Shown: positions 41,109 to 48,957 of the stretch, piece by piece | Layout of the letters: every line of letters starts with the position of its first letter | How positions within the stretch are numbered: the stretch's first letter is position 1 | Origin: JBFWUW01 sp050247075 | Lineage (GTDB): Bacteria; Planctomycetota; Planctomycetia; Pirellulales; JBFWUW01 | Length of the DNA: 64,000 bases | Direction: 5' to 3' | NCBI GenBank assembly: GCA_050247075.1 | Contig: JBFWUW010000016.1 | Coordinates: forward strand, 40,240-104,239 | Position numbers and translations under genes: made by a program | The notes under the pieces: model-generated | What the model saw: only the letters and a program-made list of their open reading frames with translations | Databases searched by the model: none | What the model was told of the DNA's origin: nothing

Positions 41109-43763
41109 TCACCTGGCCGCCATTTGATCCAACGTTTGCTGGCTGAACGATTCTATTTCCTCCAGCAGGCGGGAGCGAATCTGCTCTAACTGGTCGTCGT
41201 TCTCGATCTTTTCGCCCTCGCGGTCGGTCACGTAGAACACGTCCACCACCTGGTCCAGGTAGGTGCCGATCTTAGCCACCGAGACCGAAAGGCCCAAATC
41301 GAACAGCTTGCGGGTGATGGTGTACAGCAGCCCGCGGCGGTCGGCGGTGAAGATGTCGATAATGGTGCAGCGGTCGGACGTGCTGTTGTCGATACGGACT
41401 TGCGTCGGCAGCCGGGGCAGGTCCGCCGACTGCGAACCGCCAGAGTTCCACAAACGGCGGAACTGCGGCGGCGTGTCGGCGGCCGTCGTTAACGCGGCCT
41501 GCAACGCTACCGTGATCTGCTCAATCCGCCCCGGTGCCGGCTTGTCAGCGGAGTCTGGATCGCAAACCCAAAACCGGTCCAAGATCAGCCCTTCGGCCAA
41601 TGTATTGATTTCGGCGGAAATGATCTGCAACCCCTTGCCCGACAGTGCGCCGGTCAGACGGTGAAACACACCTGGGGCGATCGACTCGTTGGTGGCCACG
41701 GTGAACTCCACCGTTTGTGTTTCTACCCGGTAGTTACCGTGGGCGTTGACCTGTCCTGGCTGCAATCTCCGCAGCTCAGCCAGTTCGGTGGCGATTTGTT
41801 CAACGGTTCTGGAAGAGGCATAGGCTGGCGGCAGGGCCGCGATCTGCCGGTCGAACCAGGATGGGTCATCGACGGTGCCCAACTGCTGGCGGATGGCTTG
41901 GGGAAGTTCGCGCAGCCGGCGTTGCGGCTCCCCGCTCTCACCCGCCAGATGTTGCATGCCCCTGGCGTGCAGATCAGCCAAAACCTCGATCTTCCAACTG
42001 TTGAGTACGCCCGGCCCAACGGCGGCCATATCGGCGCAGGTCAGTACAAACAGCATGTCCAAGTTTTCAGGTGAGCCGACCTCAATGGCGAATCGGACCA
42101 CCAATTGCTCGTCGCTGGTGTCGCGGCGAAATGCCAGATGCGACATCATCAAATGCTTGTGAACCAAGAACCGCAGTTGCCGGGATTCGCGCGGGGGCAT
42201 CCGCAGGCGGCTGGCGGTCTGTTCGGCGATCTTGGCCCCTAGCTCGCTGTGGTCCTCGACAAAACCCTTTCCCAGATCATGGATCAACAGCGCCAGGTGC
42301 AAGACCCGCTTGTTCTTCAGGCGGCGATAGACTCGGCCGCAGGGACCGTCGTCCTGCATGAATGCCGTGGCCCGCTCGACCGCCCGCAAGCAGTGCTCGT
42401 CGACTGTATACTTGTGGTACTCATTAAACTGCAGCAGGCAACGGGCATGCTCAAAGGCGGGGATGATCTTTTCTAGCACGCGCATTTCGTGCAAGAACCG
42501 CAGCAAGTCTCCCAGGCGGGCGGGGGGGGATAGCAGCGATAAGAACCGGGCCGCCGCAGCGGGTGAGATCTCAGCGTCGATCTCGTCGGCCGACGCGCGA
42601 ATGGCCTCGCACGTCTCGTGGGCAATGTTTTTGTCGGAGTGGTTGGCCAGGTCGGCTAGCCGCAGGATCTCTTCCAGGTTGCCTTGCAATCGCAGCCGGC
42701 CTTGGCGCGTGGAGGAAATCTCCGTCGGCCCGACAAAATAGTCGCCGTCTTGCCGGCGGCTGAGCATGTGGTTCAAGAACTTCTTGATCCGCGATCCGGG
42801 CCGGGCGTTGGCCACGAATCGCGACACGATATGGCTCACGGCGTCCGTGTGCAGAAAATAATCTTGCATGAATTGTTCAACCGGCAGCCGCCCTTCGGCA
42901 CCGGTGTAGCCAAATACCTCCGCAATGCGGACTTGCTCGCCACGGTCCAGTGTGTCGTTGGACTTGCCCGCGAAGAAATGCATTTCGTTGCGCAGCCGCA
43001 GCAAGAACTCCAGTGCTTGGCGCATCGCCTGTTGATCGGGTTGGGACAGTTCTCCTTGCTGCCGCAACTTATCGGGATCGGCGGCACCGTAGGCGATGGC
43101 TCCGGTCCAACGCAGCAACTGGATGTCGCGCAAGCCGCCGCGAGACCGTTTGACGTTCGGTTCCAGCAGGTAGACCGTTTCGCCAAACTGCGTCCGCTCG
43201 TCGTCGCGGGCCGCCATGATCGACTCCAGCAGCGGGCCGACGCGGCGAGACAATTGCTGGGCAAACCGTTGCACAAAACGGCGATAGAGCGGGCTATTGC
43301 CCGTCAACAGGCGGCTTTCGGTCAAGGTGGTGCAGATCGTGGCCTCTTCCAGAGCCAGGCTGCAAGCTTGTTCCACGGTTCGCACGCTGTGCCCCAAAAT
43401 CAGCCCGGCATCGAACACGTCGCGCATCAGCCGTTCGGCCAGTTGGCCGACCTGGCCCGCCGCATCGGGCGAGTGCAGAATCATCAGATCGACATCGGAA
43501 TAGGGTGCTACGTCGCGGCGTCCAAACCCGCCATGCGCAACAATGGCAATCTGTTCGGACAGGCCCGACGGGCCATCTTGGCGCAAGTCTTTGAGCGCGG
43601 CTACGTACAGCTCCAATACGACCGAGTCCAGCAGTTCGGTCGAAGCCAGGCAGACCTGGACCCCAGGTTCGCCTTGCGCGTGCCGCTGGCGAATCTTCTG
43701 CCGGCCGTCCAGCAGCGCTTGGCGAGCAGCCAACACGCTGGGTCGCAGGCTTGGTGCGCTCAT
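41109..43763 (-). CDS. glnD: Bifunctional PII uridylyltransferase/uridylyl-removing enzyme GlnD
   Basis: 884 residues from the ATG at 43763; in-frame ATGs at 43817 and earlier give longer heads without similarity. Nucleotidyltransferase motif around residues 77-95 (GGFGRRDVAPYSDVDLMIL), HD phosphodiesterase domain near 490-500 (LLIHDLGKG), and two C-terminal ACT domains (from about 680 and 795; ADRRGLLYTITRKLFDLGL). GlnD senses glutamine through the ACT domains and adds or removes UMP on PII, controlling nitrogen metabolism. No glnB is in the window. Confidence 0.95.
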   Translation of the reverse strand: MSAPSLRPSVLAARQALLDGRQKIRQRHAQGEPGVQVCLASTELLDSVVLELYVAALKDLRQDGPSGLSEQIAIVAHGGFGRRDVAPYSDVDLMILHSPDAAGQVGQLAERLMRDVFDAGLILGHSVRTVEQACSLALEEATICTTLTESRLLTGNSPLYRRFVQRFAQQLSRRVGPLLESIMAARDDERTQFGETVYLLEPNVKRSRGGLRDIQLLRWTGAIAYGAADPDKLRQQGELSQPDQQAMRQALEFLLRLRNEMHFFAGKSNDTLDRGEQVRIAEVFGYTGAEGRLPVEQFMQDYFLHTDAVSHIVSRFVANARPGSRIKKFLNHMLSRRQDGDYFVGPTEISSTRQGRLRLQGNLEEILRLADLANHSDKNIAHETCEAIRASADEIDAEISPAAAARFLSLLSPPARLGDLLRFLHEMRVLEKIIPAFEHARCLLQFNEYHKYTVDEHCLRAVERATAFMQDDGPCGRVYRRLKNKRVLHLALLIHDLGKGFVEDHSELGAKIAEQTASRLRMPPRESRQLRFLVHKHLMMSHLAFRRDTSDEQLVVRFAIEVGSPENLDMLFVLTCADMAAVGPGVLNSWKIEVLADLHARGMQHLAGESGEPQRRLRELPQAIRQQLGTVDDPSWFDRQIAALPPAYASSRTVEQIATELAELRRLQPGQVNAHGNYRVETQTVEFTVATNESIAPGVFHRLTGALSGKGLQIISAEINTLAEGLILDRFWVCDPDSADKPAPGRIEQITVALQAALTTAADTPPQFRRLWNSGGSQSADLPRLPTQVRIDNSTSDRCTIIDIFTADRRGLLYTITRKLFDLGLSVSVAKIGTYLDQVVDVFYVTDREGEKIENDDQLEQIRSRLLEEIESFSQQTLDQMAAR

Positions 43764-43921
43764 GAGAAGAAATGCCGAGGAAGCCGCGGGATGAAAACGT
43801 GTCCGACGGTCCACCATTGTAGCCGGTCCATCGGCTCGGCGGCAGTTCACCAGCGTGAAGCGCGCTCCAGAAATGCCCCAACAATGCAGGGATCTTCCGC
43901 GAGTTAGCGGCACTGTTAGAC

Positions 43922-43956
43922 GTGATCCCAGTGCCGTGGACCGGCACTGGGATCAC
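43922..43956. terminator. Perfect 15-bp hairpin between the thioredoxin-like gene and glnD
   Basis: GTGATCCCAGTGCCG pairs perfectly with CGGCACTGGGATCAC across a five-base loop. It lies downstream of the thioredoxin-like gene and upstream of glnD on the same strand. There is no T run, so it may be a transcript 3'-end stabiliser, a Rho-type stop or an attenuator. Confidence 0.5.
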
Positions 43957-43998
43957 CGTTGTGGAAGTACCCGCGCGTGCAGACGTTTCGCGGCCAGC

Positions 43999-44451
43999 CT
44001 ACTCGTCCTTCGTGTCGTCTTTGGCACGGGCAACGCGCGGGCCCTTGTCAGCGCGGGCGGCAATGGAGGCATCGACCCCCAGTTTGACCATCGAGGCCAC
44101 GCTGGCAATGCTTTGCTTGCCGACCAGTCCGCGACGCCGCCAACCGGTATCGTTCTTGTAGTACATGACCAACTGCGGGATGGAGTTGCCGCGCATCATT
44201 TTGCGGCACAGCGCGGTGTTCTGGTCGTAATTGAGAATCACCAGATTGACATCTTCCAATCCGCCCTGCCGGGCCATTTGCGGCAATGTGCTGTTCTTCA
44301 TGACCTGACAGCCAGGGCACCAGTCGGCAGTGATGAGAAGCAACATCGGACGTCCCGATTCGCTAGCTTCGCGATACGCTTGCGCGTAGTTGTTGCCACC
44401 GACGGCCAACGCGGAAAATTGCAACAAGGCAGCTAGAGCCACGCTCGTCAT
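43999..44451 (-). CDS. Exported thioredoxin-like protein
   Basis: 150 residues. A short hydrophobic signal segment (SVALAALLQFSALAVGG) is followed by a thioredoxin fold with active site ADWCPGCQVMK (CPGC, close to the CGPC/CPxC sets of DsbD-C/thioredoxin-like proteins). The family cis-proline is in NSIPQLVMYY. The C-terminal 40 residues are charged. A strong ribosome site (AGGGAG) precedes the ATG. Likely a periplasmic thiol-disulfide oxidoreductase. Confidence 0.85.
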   Translation of the reverse strand: MTSVALAALLQFSALAVGGNNYAQAYREASESGRPMLLLITADWCPGCQVMKNSTLPQMARQGGLEDVNLVILNYDQNTALCRKMMRGNSIPQLVMYYKNDTGWRRRGLVGKQSIASVASMVKLGVDASIAARADKGPRVARAKDDTKDE

Positions 44452-45124
44452 ACAGAAATCTCCCTAAGAAACGAGTGGGTAGTCAGACGGACATTGGCCG
44501 GTCACTATTGGGCAACGCAAAAAAGCCAGCGTCCGCCTACAAAGCAGACTCGCGATAGATGGCGATCCCAAGTGGACCCCAATCGAGAAAGACCGCTACA
44601 CACATCGGAGAGCAGCGGCCTGCTGTCTGCCGGTAAAGGGTTCCTTAGCGCGGTTTCCCTGGCCAATCTCCCTTCCGGCCAAACGCATGTGGGCGTAAGT
44701 CTAGCGGCAGCCGCAGCGAATACAATGACTATTTAGGGGTTTTGCAGAAACTTTAGGTTATGCAAAATGTGTGTCGTCTAAGTTGTTTGTGTAGTGCATT
44801 TTGAGAGAATACATTTTGACGTAAACATGCTTTGAAGTGGACGTTTGTCCGCCCTGCTGGGTGGATCCCAAGCACCCCATTTGTAGTTAAAATGTTGTTG
44901 CGATTGTACTTTCGTCGCTGAGCAACCGGCCAACGCGAGGGTCTGGCGGCGAAAAGCAGGTCGATGAATTTGGCGATGCAGCCTGTGCGGCCTTCGAAAT
45001 TGGTCCGTTGGCAATGGCTATTGTCGGCCTTCTGGGAACGATGCTTGGCGACATCGCCGCCAATCATCGAAATCCGCCGAAGTAGATTGAGGCCGTCACG
45101 GCTGCGCCGCTATAATCATGCCCC
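44452..45124. other. Long gene-free, AT-richer region
   Basis: About 670 bp. The part at 44720-44920 is visibly richer in A+T than its surroundings. It has an inverted repeat TTTTGCA (44740) / TGCAAAA (44761) and a twice-repeated CATTTTGA (about 44798 and 44812). A minus-strand 104-residue frame (44753-45067) and a plus-strand frame ending in AANHRNPPK are unrecognised. Could hold a decayed gene, an untranslated leader or an element end. Confidence 0.5.
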
Positions 45125-45211
45125 ATGACTAATTTTGATTGGATCGATCGTCTGGCCGAGCGTCGGCAGCGGGCGACTGTCAGTTCGCCCCTTGCACGAT
45201 CAGCACCATGA
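45125..45211 (+). CDS. Possible 28-residue leader ORF coupled to the Gfo/Idh gene
   Basis: ATG at 45125 opens MTNFDWIDRLAERRQRATVS..., ending with a TGA that overlaps the ATG of the next gene (ATGA). It is either a coupled upstream ORF or the surviving first codons of a decayed gene. No ribosome site stands out. Confidence 0.3.
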   Translation: MTNFDWIDRLAERRQRATVSSPLARSAP

Positions 45212-46218
45212 AGCTTCGCGTCGGCGTTGTCGGTTTAGGAAATGCCTGGGAAAGCCGGCACCGCACGGCCTTGCGCGCGCTTAGCGACCGGTTTGAGGTG
45301 CGCGCAGTCTGCGAGCAGGTTTCAACGCTGGCCGAGCATGTCGCCCGCGAGTTTGACGCCCAGGCCGTGGACGGCTTTCGCGCGCTGGCCCGCCGTGAGG
45401 ACGTCGATGCCGTGCTGTTGCTGGCCCGGCAATGGTACGGCGCGCTGCCGATCCTGGCGGCTTGCGACGAAGGTAAAGCGGTCTACTGTGCCGCCCATCT
45501 CGATCTTGATTTGGACCAAGCCCGGCTGCTCAAGGATCGGGTGGAGAAGTCGGGCATTGCATTTATGGCCGAGTATCCTCGCCGCCATGCCTCGGCCACG
45601 ATCCGCCTGAAGGAGCTCATCGCTACGCGGATCGGCGAGCCAAGATTGCTGTTTTGCCACTTGCGCGTCCCCGCCGAAGACTCCACCAAGAAGCTGCAGC
45701 GCCCGCAGGATGCAGGCAAGAATGAGTTGGTCGAGCTTATCGACTGGTGCCGCTATGTGGTCGGCGTTGAGCCAACCTCCGTGCTGGGAATGTTGCATGC
45801 ATCCACCGGCAACAAGGCCGATTCAGACTACCAAATGATGAGCCTCGATTTTTCCGAGGATGGCAAGCCGGGAACCGGTGCCGTGGCCCAGATTAGTTGC
45901 GGCCGTTACATGCCGGCCGCCTGGCCTGAGGCCGCCTCGTTTCGTCCTCCCGCCGCGCTGCAAGTGGCCTGCGAACGAGGCATAGCCTTCATCGACCTCC
46001 CCTCTACGTTGATCTGGTTTGACAGCGCCGGGCGTCACATGGAGTCGTTGGACAGCGAGCGCCCGGTGGGCGAGCTGATGCTGTCGCAGTTCTACCGCTC
46101 GGTCAGCAGCCTGGTACGCAATACAACCAGCCTGGATGATACCTTTCGGGCGTTATCGGTGGTAAATGCCTCCCGCCGCAGCCACGCGGAAGAGCGCCGG
46201 GTGAAGCTGGAATGGTAA
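45208..46218 (+). CDS. Cytoplasmic Gfo/Idh/MocA family oxidoreductase
   Basis: 336 residues from the ATG at 45208. N-terminal Rossmann fold LRVGVVGLGNAWESRH (GxGxxx), the loop ALARREDVDAVLLLARQWYGALPILAACDEGKAVYC in place of the usual EKP segment, and a C-terminal substrate domain with EYPRRHASATIRLKEL. The EKP Lys is not visible in the normal place (AHLDLDLDQA instead), so catalysis may differ. Unlike the other family member here it has no signal peptide. Substrate unknown. Confidence 0.82.
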   Translation: MKLRVGVVGLGNAWESRHRTALRALSDRFEVRAVCEQVSTLAEHVAREFDAQAVDGFRALARREDVDAVLLLARQWYGALPILAACDEGKAVYCAAHLDLDLDQARLLKDRVEKSGIAFMAEYPRRHASATIRLKELIATRIGEPRLLFCHLRVPAEDSTKKLQRPQDAGKNELVELIDWCRYVVGVEPTSVLGMLHASTGNKADSDYQMMSLDFSEDGKPGTGAVAQISCGRYMPAAWPEAASFRPPAALQVACERGIAFIDLPSTLIWFDSAGRHMESLDSERPVGELMLSQFYRSVSSLVRNTTSLDDTFRALSVVNASRRSHAEERRVKLEW

Positions 46219-46293
46219 TCGTTGGAGGGATTACGTCTGATTGTGGTGCCGCCGCACGATTTCCGTATGGCACTTGTTCGCGAGACAATAGCC

Positions 46294-46878
46294 ATGTCCC
46301 AAGAACCTCCGCGGTTCAACCCGTATGCCTCGCCCGTCGCGCCGCCCGAATATGTCCCGACGGAGTCGGCTGGGCCGTTCGATGGTATCTGGCGCGATGG
46401 CAAGCAATTGCTGACGCACCGCCAGGCAATCTTGCCGGATATTTGCGTGAAGACAAATCTGCCGGCGGAAGGAGGCCGGCTGCCTCGCAATCTTTCCTGG
46501 CATTCGCCGTGGTTTGCGCTGCTGATCTTATTCAACCTGCTGATATATCTGGTCGTCGCCCTGATTGTGACGAAGCGGGCCAAGATCGAAATTGGAATCT
46601 CTCAAGCGGCGCGACGCCGCCGAAGGAAAGGAATTTTGATTGGCTTGGGGATTGCGTTATTGGGCGTGGCAATCCCGTTCGTCGTGGGGGTCGCTTTTGG
46701 CACCGATGGTCCATTCGCCGCTTCGCTTGCGGTGGGAATGTTGATCTTTATCGTGGGGCTAATCGTCGCGGCAAAGTTCGCGGCGGTCGTTTCCGCGGCT
46801 AAAATCACCGACACCCACATCTGGCTCAATGGAGTCCACCCCGATTATCTGGCCCGGCTGCCAATTTTCGCGGGCTAG
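46294..46878 (+). CDS. Planctomycete-type three-helix membrane protein
   Basis: 194 residues from the ATG at 46294. The N-terminal MSQEPPRFNPYASPVAPP is the 'NPYASP' head seen in many planctomycete membrane proteins. A soluble stretch with AILPDICVKTNLPA follows, then three hydrophobic segments (FALLILFNLLIYLVVALIV; GLGIALLGVAIPFVVGVAF; SLAVGMLIFIVGLIVAA) and THIWLNGVHPDYLARLP at the end. Function unknown. Confidence 0.72.
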   Translation: MSQEPPRFNPYASPVAPPEYVPTESAGPFDGIWRDGKQLLTHRQAILPDICVKTNLPAEGGRLPRNLSWHSPWFALLILFNLLIYLVVALIVTKRAKIEIGISQAARRRRRKGILIGLGIALLGVAIPFVVGVAFGTDGPFAASLAVGMLIFIVGLIVAAKFAAVVSAAKITDTHIWLNGVHPDYLARLPIFAG

Positions 46879-46906
46879 ACTGGAACCAACGTCCACGGGA
46901 GACAAC

Positions 46907-47875
46907 GTGAGGCAGTTTGTCTCCCAACACCGAATCTGGCTGGTCCGCTTTGCCAAGCTGGCGATTCTGGCTTTGCTGGCGTGGGGCGTGCGCGGCACGC
47001 TGTTGGCCGCTTTCCACAAACTCAATCAGCAAGGCTTTCGCGAACTGATCGACTGGCAGCCTGCCTGGCTTTGCGCGGCAGGCGGGTTGTATCTGCTGGG
47101 CATCTTGCCCTGCGGCATGTTCTGGCAGCGGTTGCTGCGCGCCGTGGGGCAAGAAAACTCCTTGTTCCAAACGGTGCGGGCCTACTATATCGGCCACTTG
47201 GGAAAATACATTCCCGGCAAAGCCATGGTTATCGTCTTGCGAACCGGACTGTTGCCCCGGCAAGCACCGCTGACGGCGATCACGGTGACGATCGTCTTTG
47301 AAACACTAACCATGATGGCCGTGGGGGCGGGCTTGGGCGTGTGCGTGTTGGCGTTCGCGGGCACTTCAAGTTCGTCCCGGCAAGGTTGGTGGCTGCTGAT
47401 AGCCTTGGCCATGGCCGCCGCGGCCGCGTTGCCCACGTTTCCCCCGGTTTTTCGCTGGCTGCTGTGGCAACTGCGCATTGGCCGCAAAAACCCGGCCGAT
47501 CTAGAGCGCCTGGTGGGATTGGGTTATGGCTCCTTGGCCCTGGGATGGTCAGGGATTGCCGTTGGCTGGGCCATCACCGGCACCAGCCTGTGGGCCACCG
47601 TCCGCGGATTGGGACACGAGGCGGGCCCCTTTGTTGAATCGCTGCCGGTCTACACGGCGGCCGTGGCGCTGGCCACGGTGGCCGGTTTCTTGTCCTTCTT
47701 GCCGGGTGGTGCCGTGGTCCGCGAACTGGCCCTTACCGAACTCCTGGTCCTATCGGGCGGGCTCGACCAATCCCTGGCCTTGTTGGCCGCGCTGGCCTGG
47801 CGATTGGCGGGACTGGTGGCCGAGCTGATTATTTCCGTTATCCTGTACCTGGCTGGTTGGCGAACTCGTAAGTAG
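46907..47875 (+). CDS. Lysylphosphatidylglycerol synthase-like (UPF0104) membrane protein
   Basis: 322 residues from a GTG at 46907 preceded by GGGAG. Seven or eight helices. Segments such as QTVRAYYIGHLGKYIPGKAMVIVLRTGLL and GFLSFLPGGAVVRELALTELLVL match the flippase/LPG-synthase transmembrane family. Such proteins often move or modify lipid-linked groups. It stands first of three plus-strand genes with a GT2 transferase and a GT-C-like protein. Confidence 0.82.
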   Translation: MRQFVSQHRIWLVRFAKLAILALLAWGVRGTLLAAFHKLNQQGFRELIDWQPAWLCAAGGLYLLGILPCGMFWQRLLRAVGQENSLFQTVRAYYIGHLGKYIPGKAMVIVLRTGLLPRQAPLTAITVTIVFETLTMMAVGAGLGVCVLAFAGTSSSSRQGWWLLIALAMAAAAALPTFPPVFRWLLWQLRIGRKNPADLERLVGLGYGSLALGWSGIAVGWAITGTSLWATVRGLGHEAGPFVESLPVYTAAVALATVAGFLSFLPGGAVVRELALTELLVLSGGLDQSLALLAALAWRLAGLVAELIISVILYLAGWRTRK

Positions 47876-47897
47876 CCGACAGCAATTGCCAAGCTGG

Positions 47898-47924
47898 TGA
47901 TCGGCGATGGAATCGCCTCCTACA
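47898..47924 (+). repeat. Dispersed palindromic repeat, copy 3
   Basis: TCGGCGATGGAATCGCCTCC plus TACAA between the UPF0104 gene and the GT2 gene; identical core to copy 2. Confidence 0.75.
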
Positions 47925-47961
47925 ACCTCGATCAACTGTCCTTCGTCAATAGCGGCACCGC

Positions 47962-48957
47962 ATGTTGTCTGTTGTCATACCTGTCTTCAACGAGCATGAA
48001 AGCCTGCCGCGGCTGCATGAACAACTGCGCGCCGTGGCGGCCGAGCACGGGTATGCGCTCAATGTGATCTATGTCGATGACGGTTCCACCGATGGTTCGT
48101 GGGATGCCATCCGCCGTCTGGCGGTCGAGGACCAGCACGTTCGCGGCATTCGCTTTCGCCGCAACTTTGGCAAGGCCGCCGCGCTGAGCGCCGGGTTTGC
48201 CGCCGCCCAGGGCGAATTGGTGATGACGCTGGACGCCGACCTGCAGGACGATCCGCACGAAATTCCGCGATTTCTGGCCCGCGTGGCCGAGGGCTTCGAC
48301 GTGGTCAGCGGTTGGAAGCAGGTCCGCCACGACCCTTGGCATAAGACGTTTCCCTCTAAGATATTCAACGGGCTGGTCGGCTGGCTGACCGATGTGCGGC
48401 TGCACGACCACAACTGCGGCATGAAATGCTACCGCCGCGAGGTCTTCGACGAGGTGCGGCTGTATGGCGAGCTGCATCGCTTTGTGCCGGTGCTGGCCCA
48501 CGCCCGCGGTTTTCGCGTGGGAGAGCTGGCCATCAACCATCGTCCGCGGCAATTTGGCTATTCCAAGTACGGTTTCCGCCGCTTCGTGAAGGGCTTTCTC
48601 GATCTGCTCACCGTCAAATTCCTGACCGGTTTCGGGCAACGCCCTCAGCACTTGTTAGGCACGATCGGCCTGTTGTTATTCGGGCTGGGCGGCCTGGGGC
48701 TGACGCTGCTGGCCGCGGCCTGGATCGTCACGCGGCTCAACGAGTCGGCGACGGATAACATCCATTTGCACCAGCGCGCCGCCTTCTTTTATTCGCTGGG
48801 GGCCCTGTTGCTGGGAGGGCAGTTTATGTCGATCGGGTTCCTGGCCGAACTGATCACCGCTTATCAAGGACGCGATGCCGATACGTACTCCATCGCCGAG
48901 CGAACCGAAAACATCCCCGCAACCACGGAAGCGCCCGACCATGAACGAGCGCACTGA
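47962..48957 (+). CDS. GT2 glycosyltransferase, dolichol-phosphate-sugar synthase type, with membrane tail
   Basis: 331 residues. Starts LSVVIPVFNEHESLPRL, with VDDGSTDGS, metal-binding DADLQDDP, the YRREVFDEVRLYGELHRF and HRPRQFGYSKYGF segments, and two C-terminal membrane helices. Proteins of this type transfer a sugar from a nucleotide donor to a polyprenyl phosphate, giving the donor for membrane GT-C enzymes. The next gene overlaps its end by 17 bases and is a GT-C-like candidate. Confidence 0.92.
   Translation: MLSVVIPVFNEHESLPRLHEQLRAVAAEHGYALNVIYVDDGSTDGSWDAIRRLAVEDQHVRGIRFRRNFGKAAALSAGFAAAQGELVMTLDADLQDDPHEIPRFLARVAEGFDVVSGWKQVRHDPWHKTFPSKIFNGLVGWLTDVRLHDHNCGMKCYRREVFDEVRLYGELHRFVPVLAHARGFRVGELAINHRPRQFGYSKYGFRRFVKGFLDLLTVKFLTGFGQRPQHLLGTIGLLLFGLGGLGLTLLAAAWIVTRLNESATDNIHLHQRAAFFYSLGALLLGGQFMSIGFLAELITAYQGRDADTYSIAERTENIPATTEAPDHERAH

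Noticed and set aside
44753..45067. 104-residue minus-strand frame
   Set aside because: No ribosome site, no family, and composition typical of a chance frame in a low-GC stretch.
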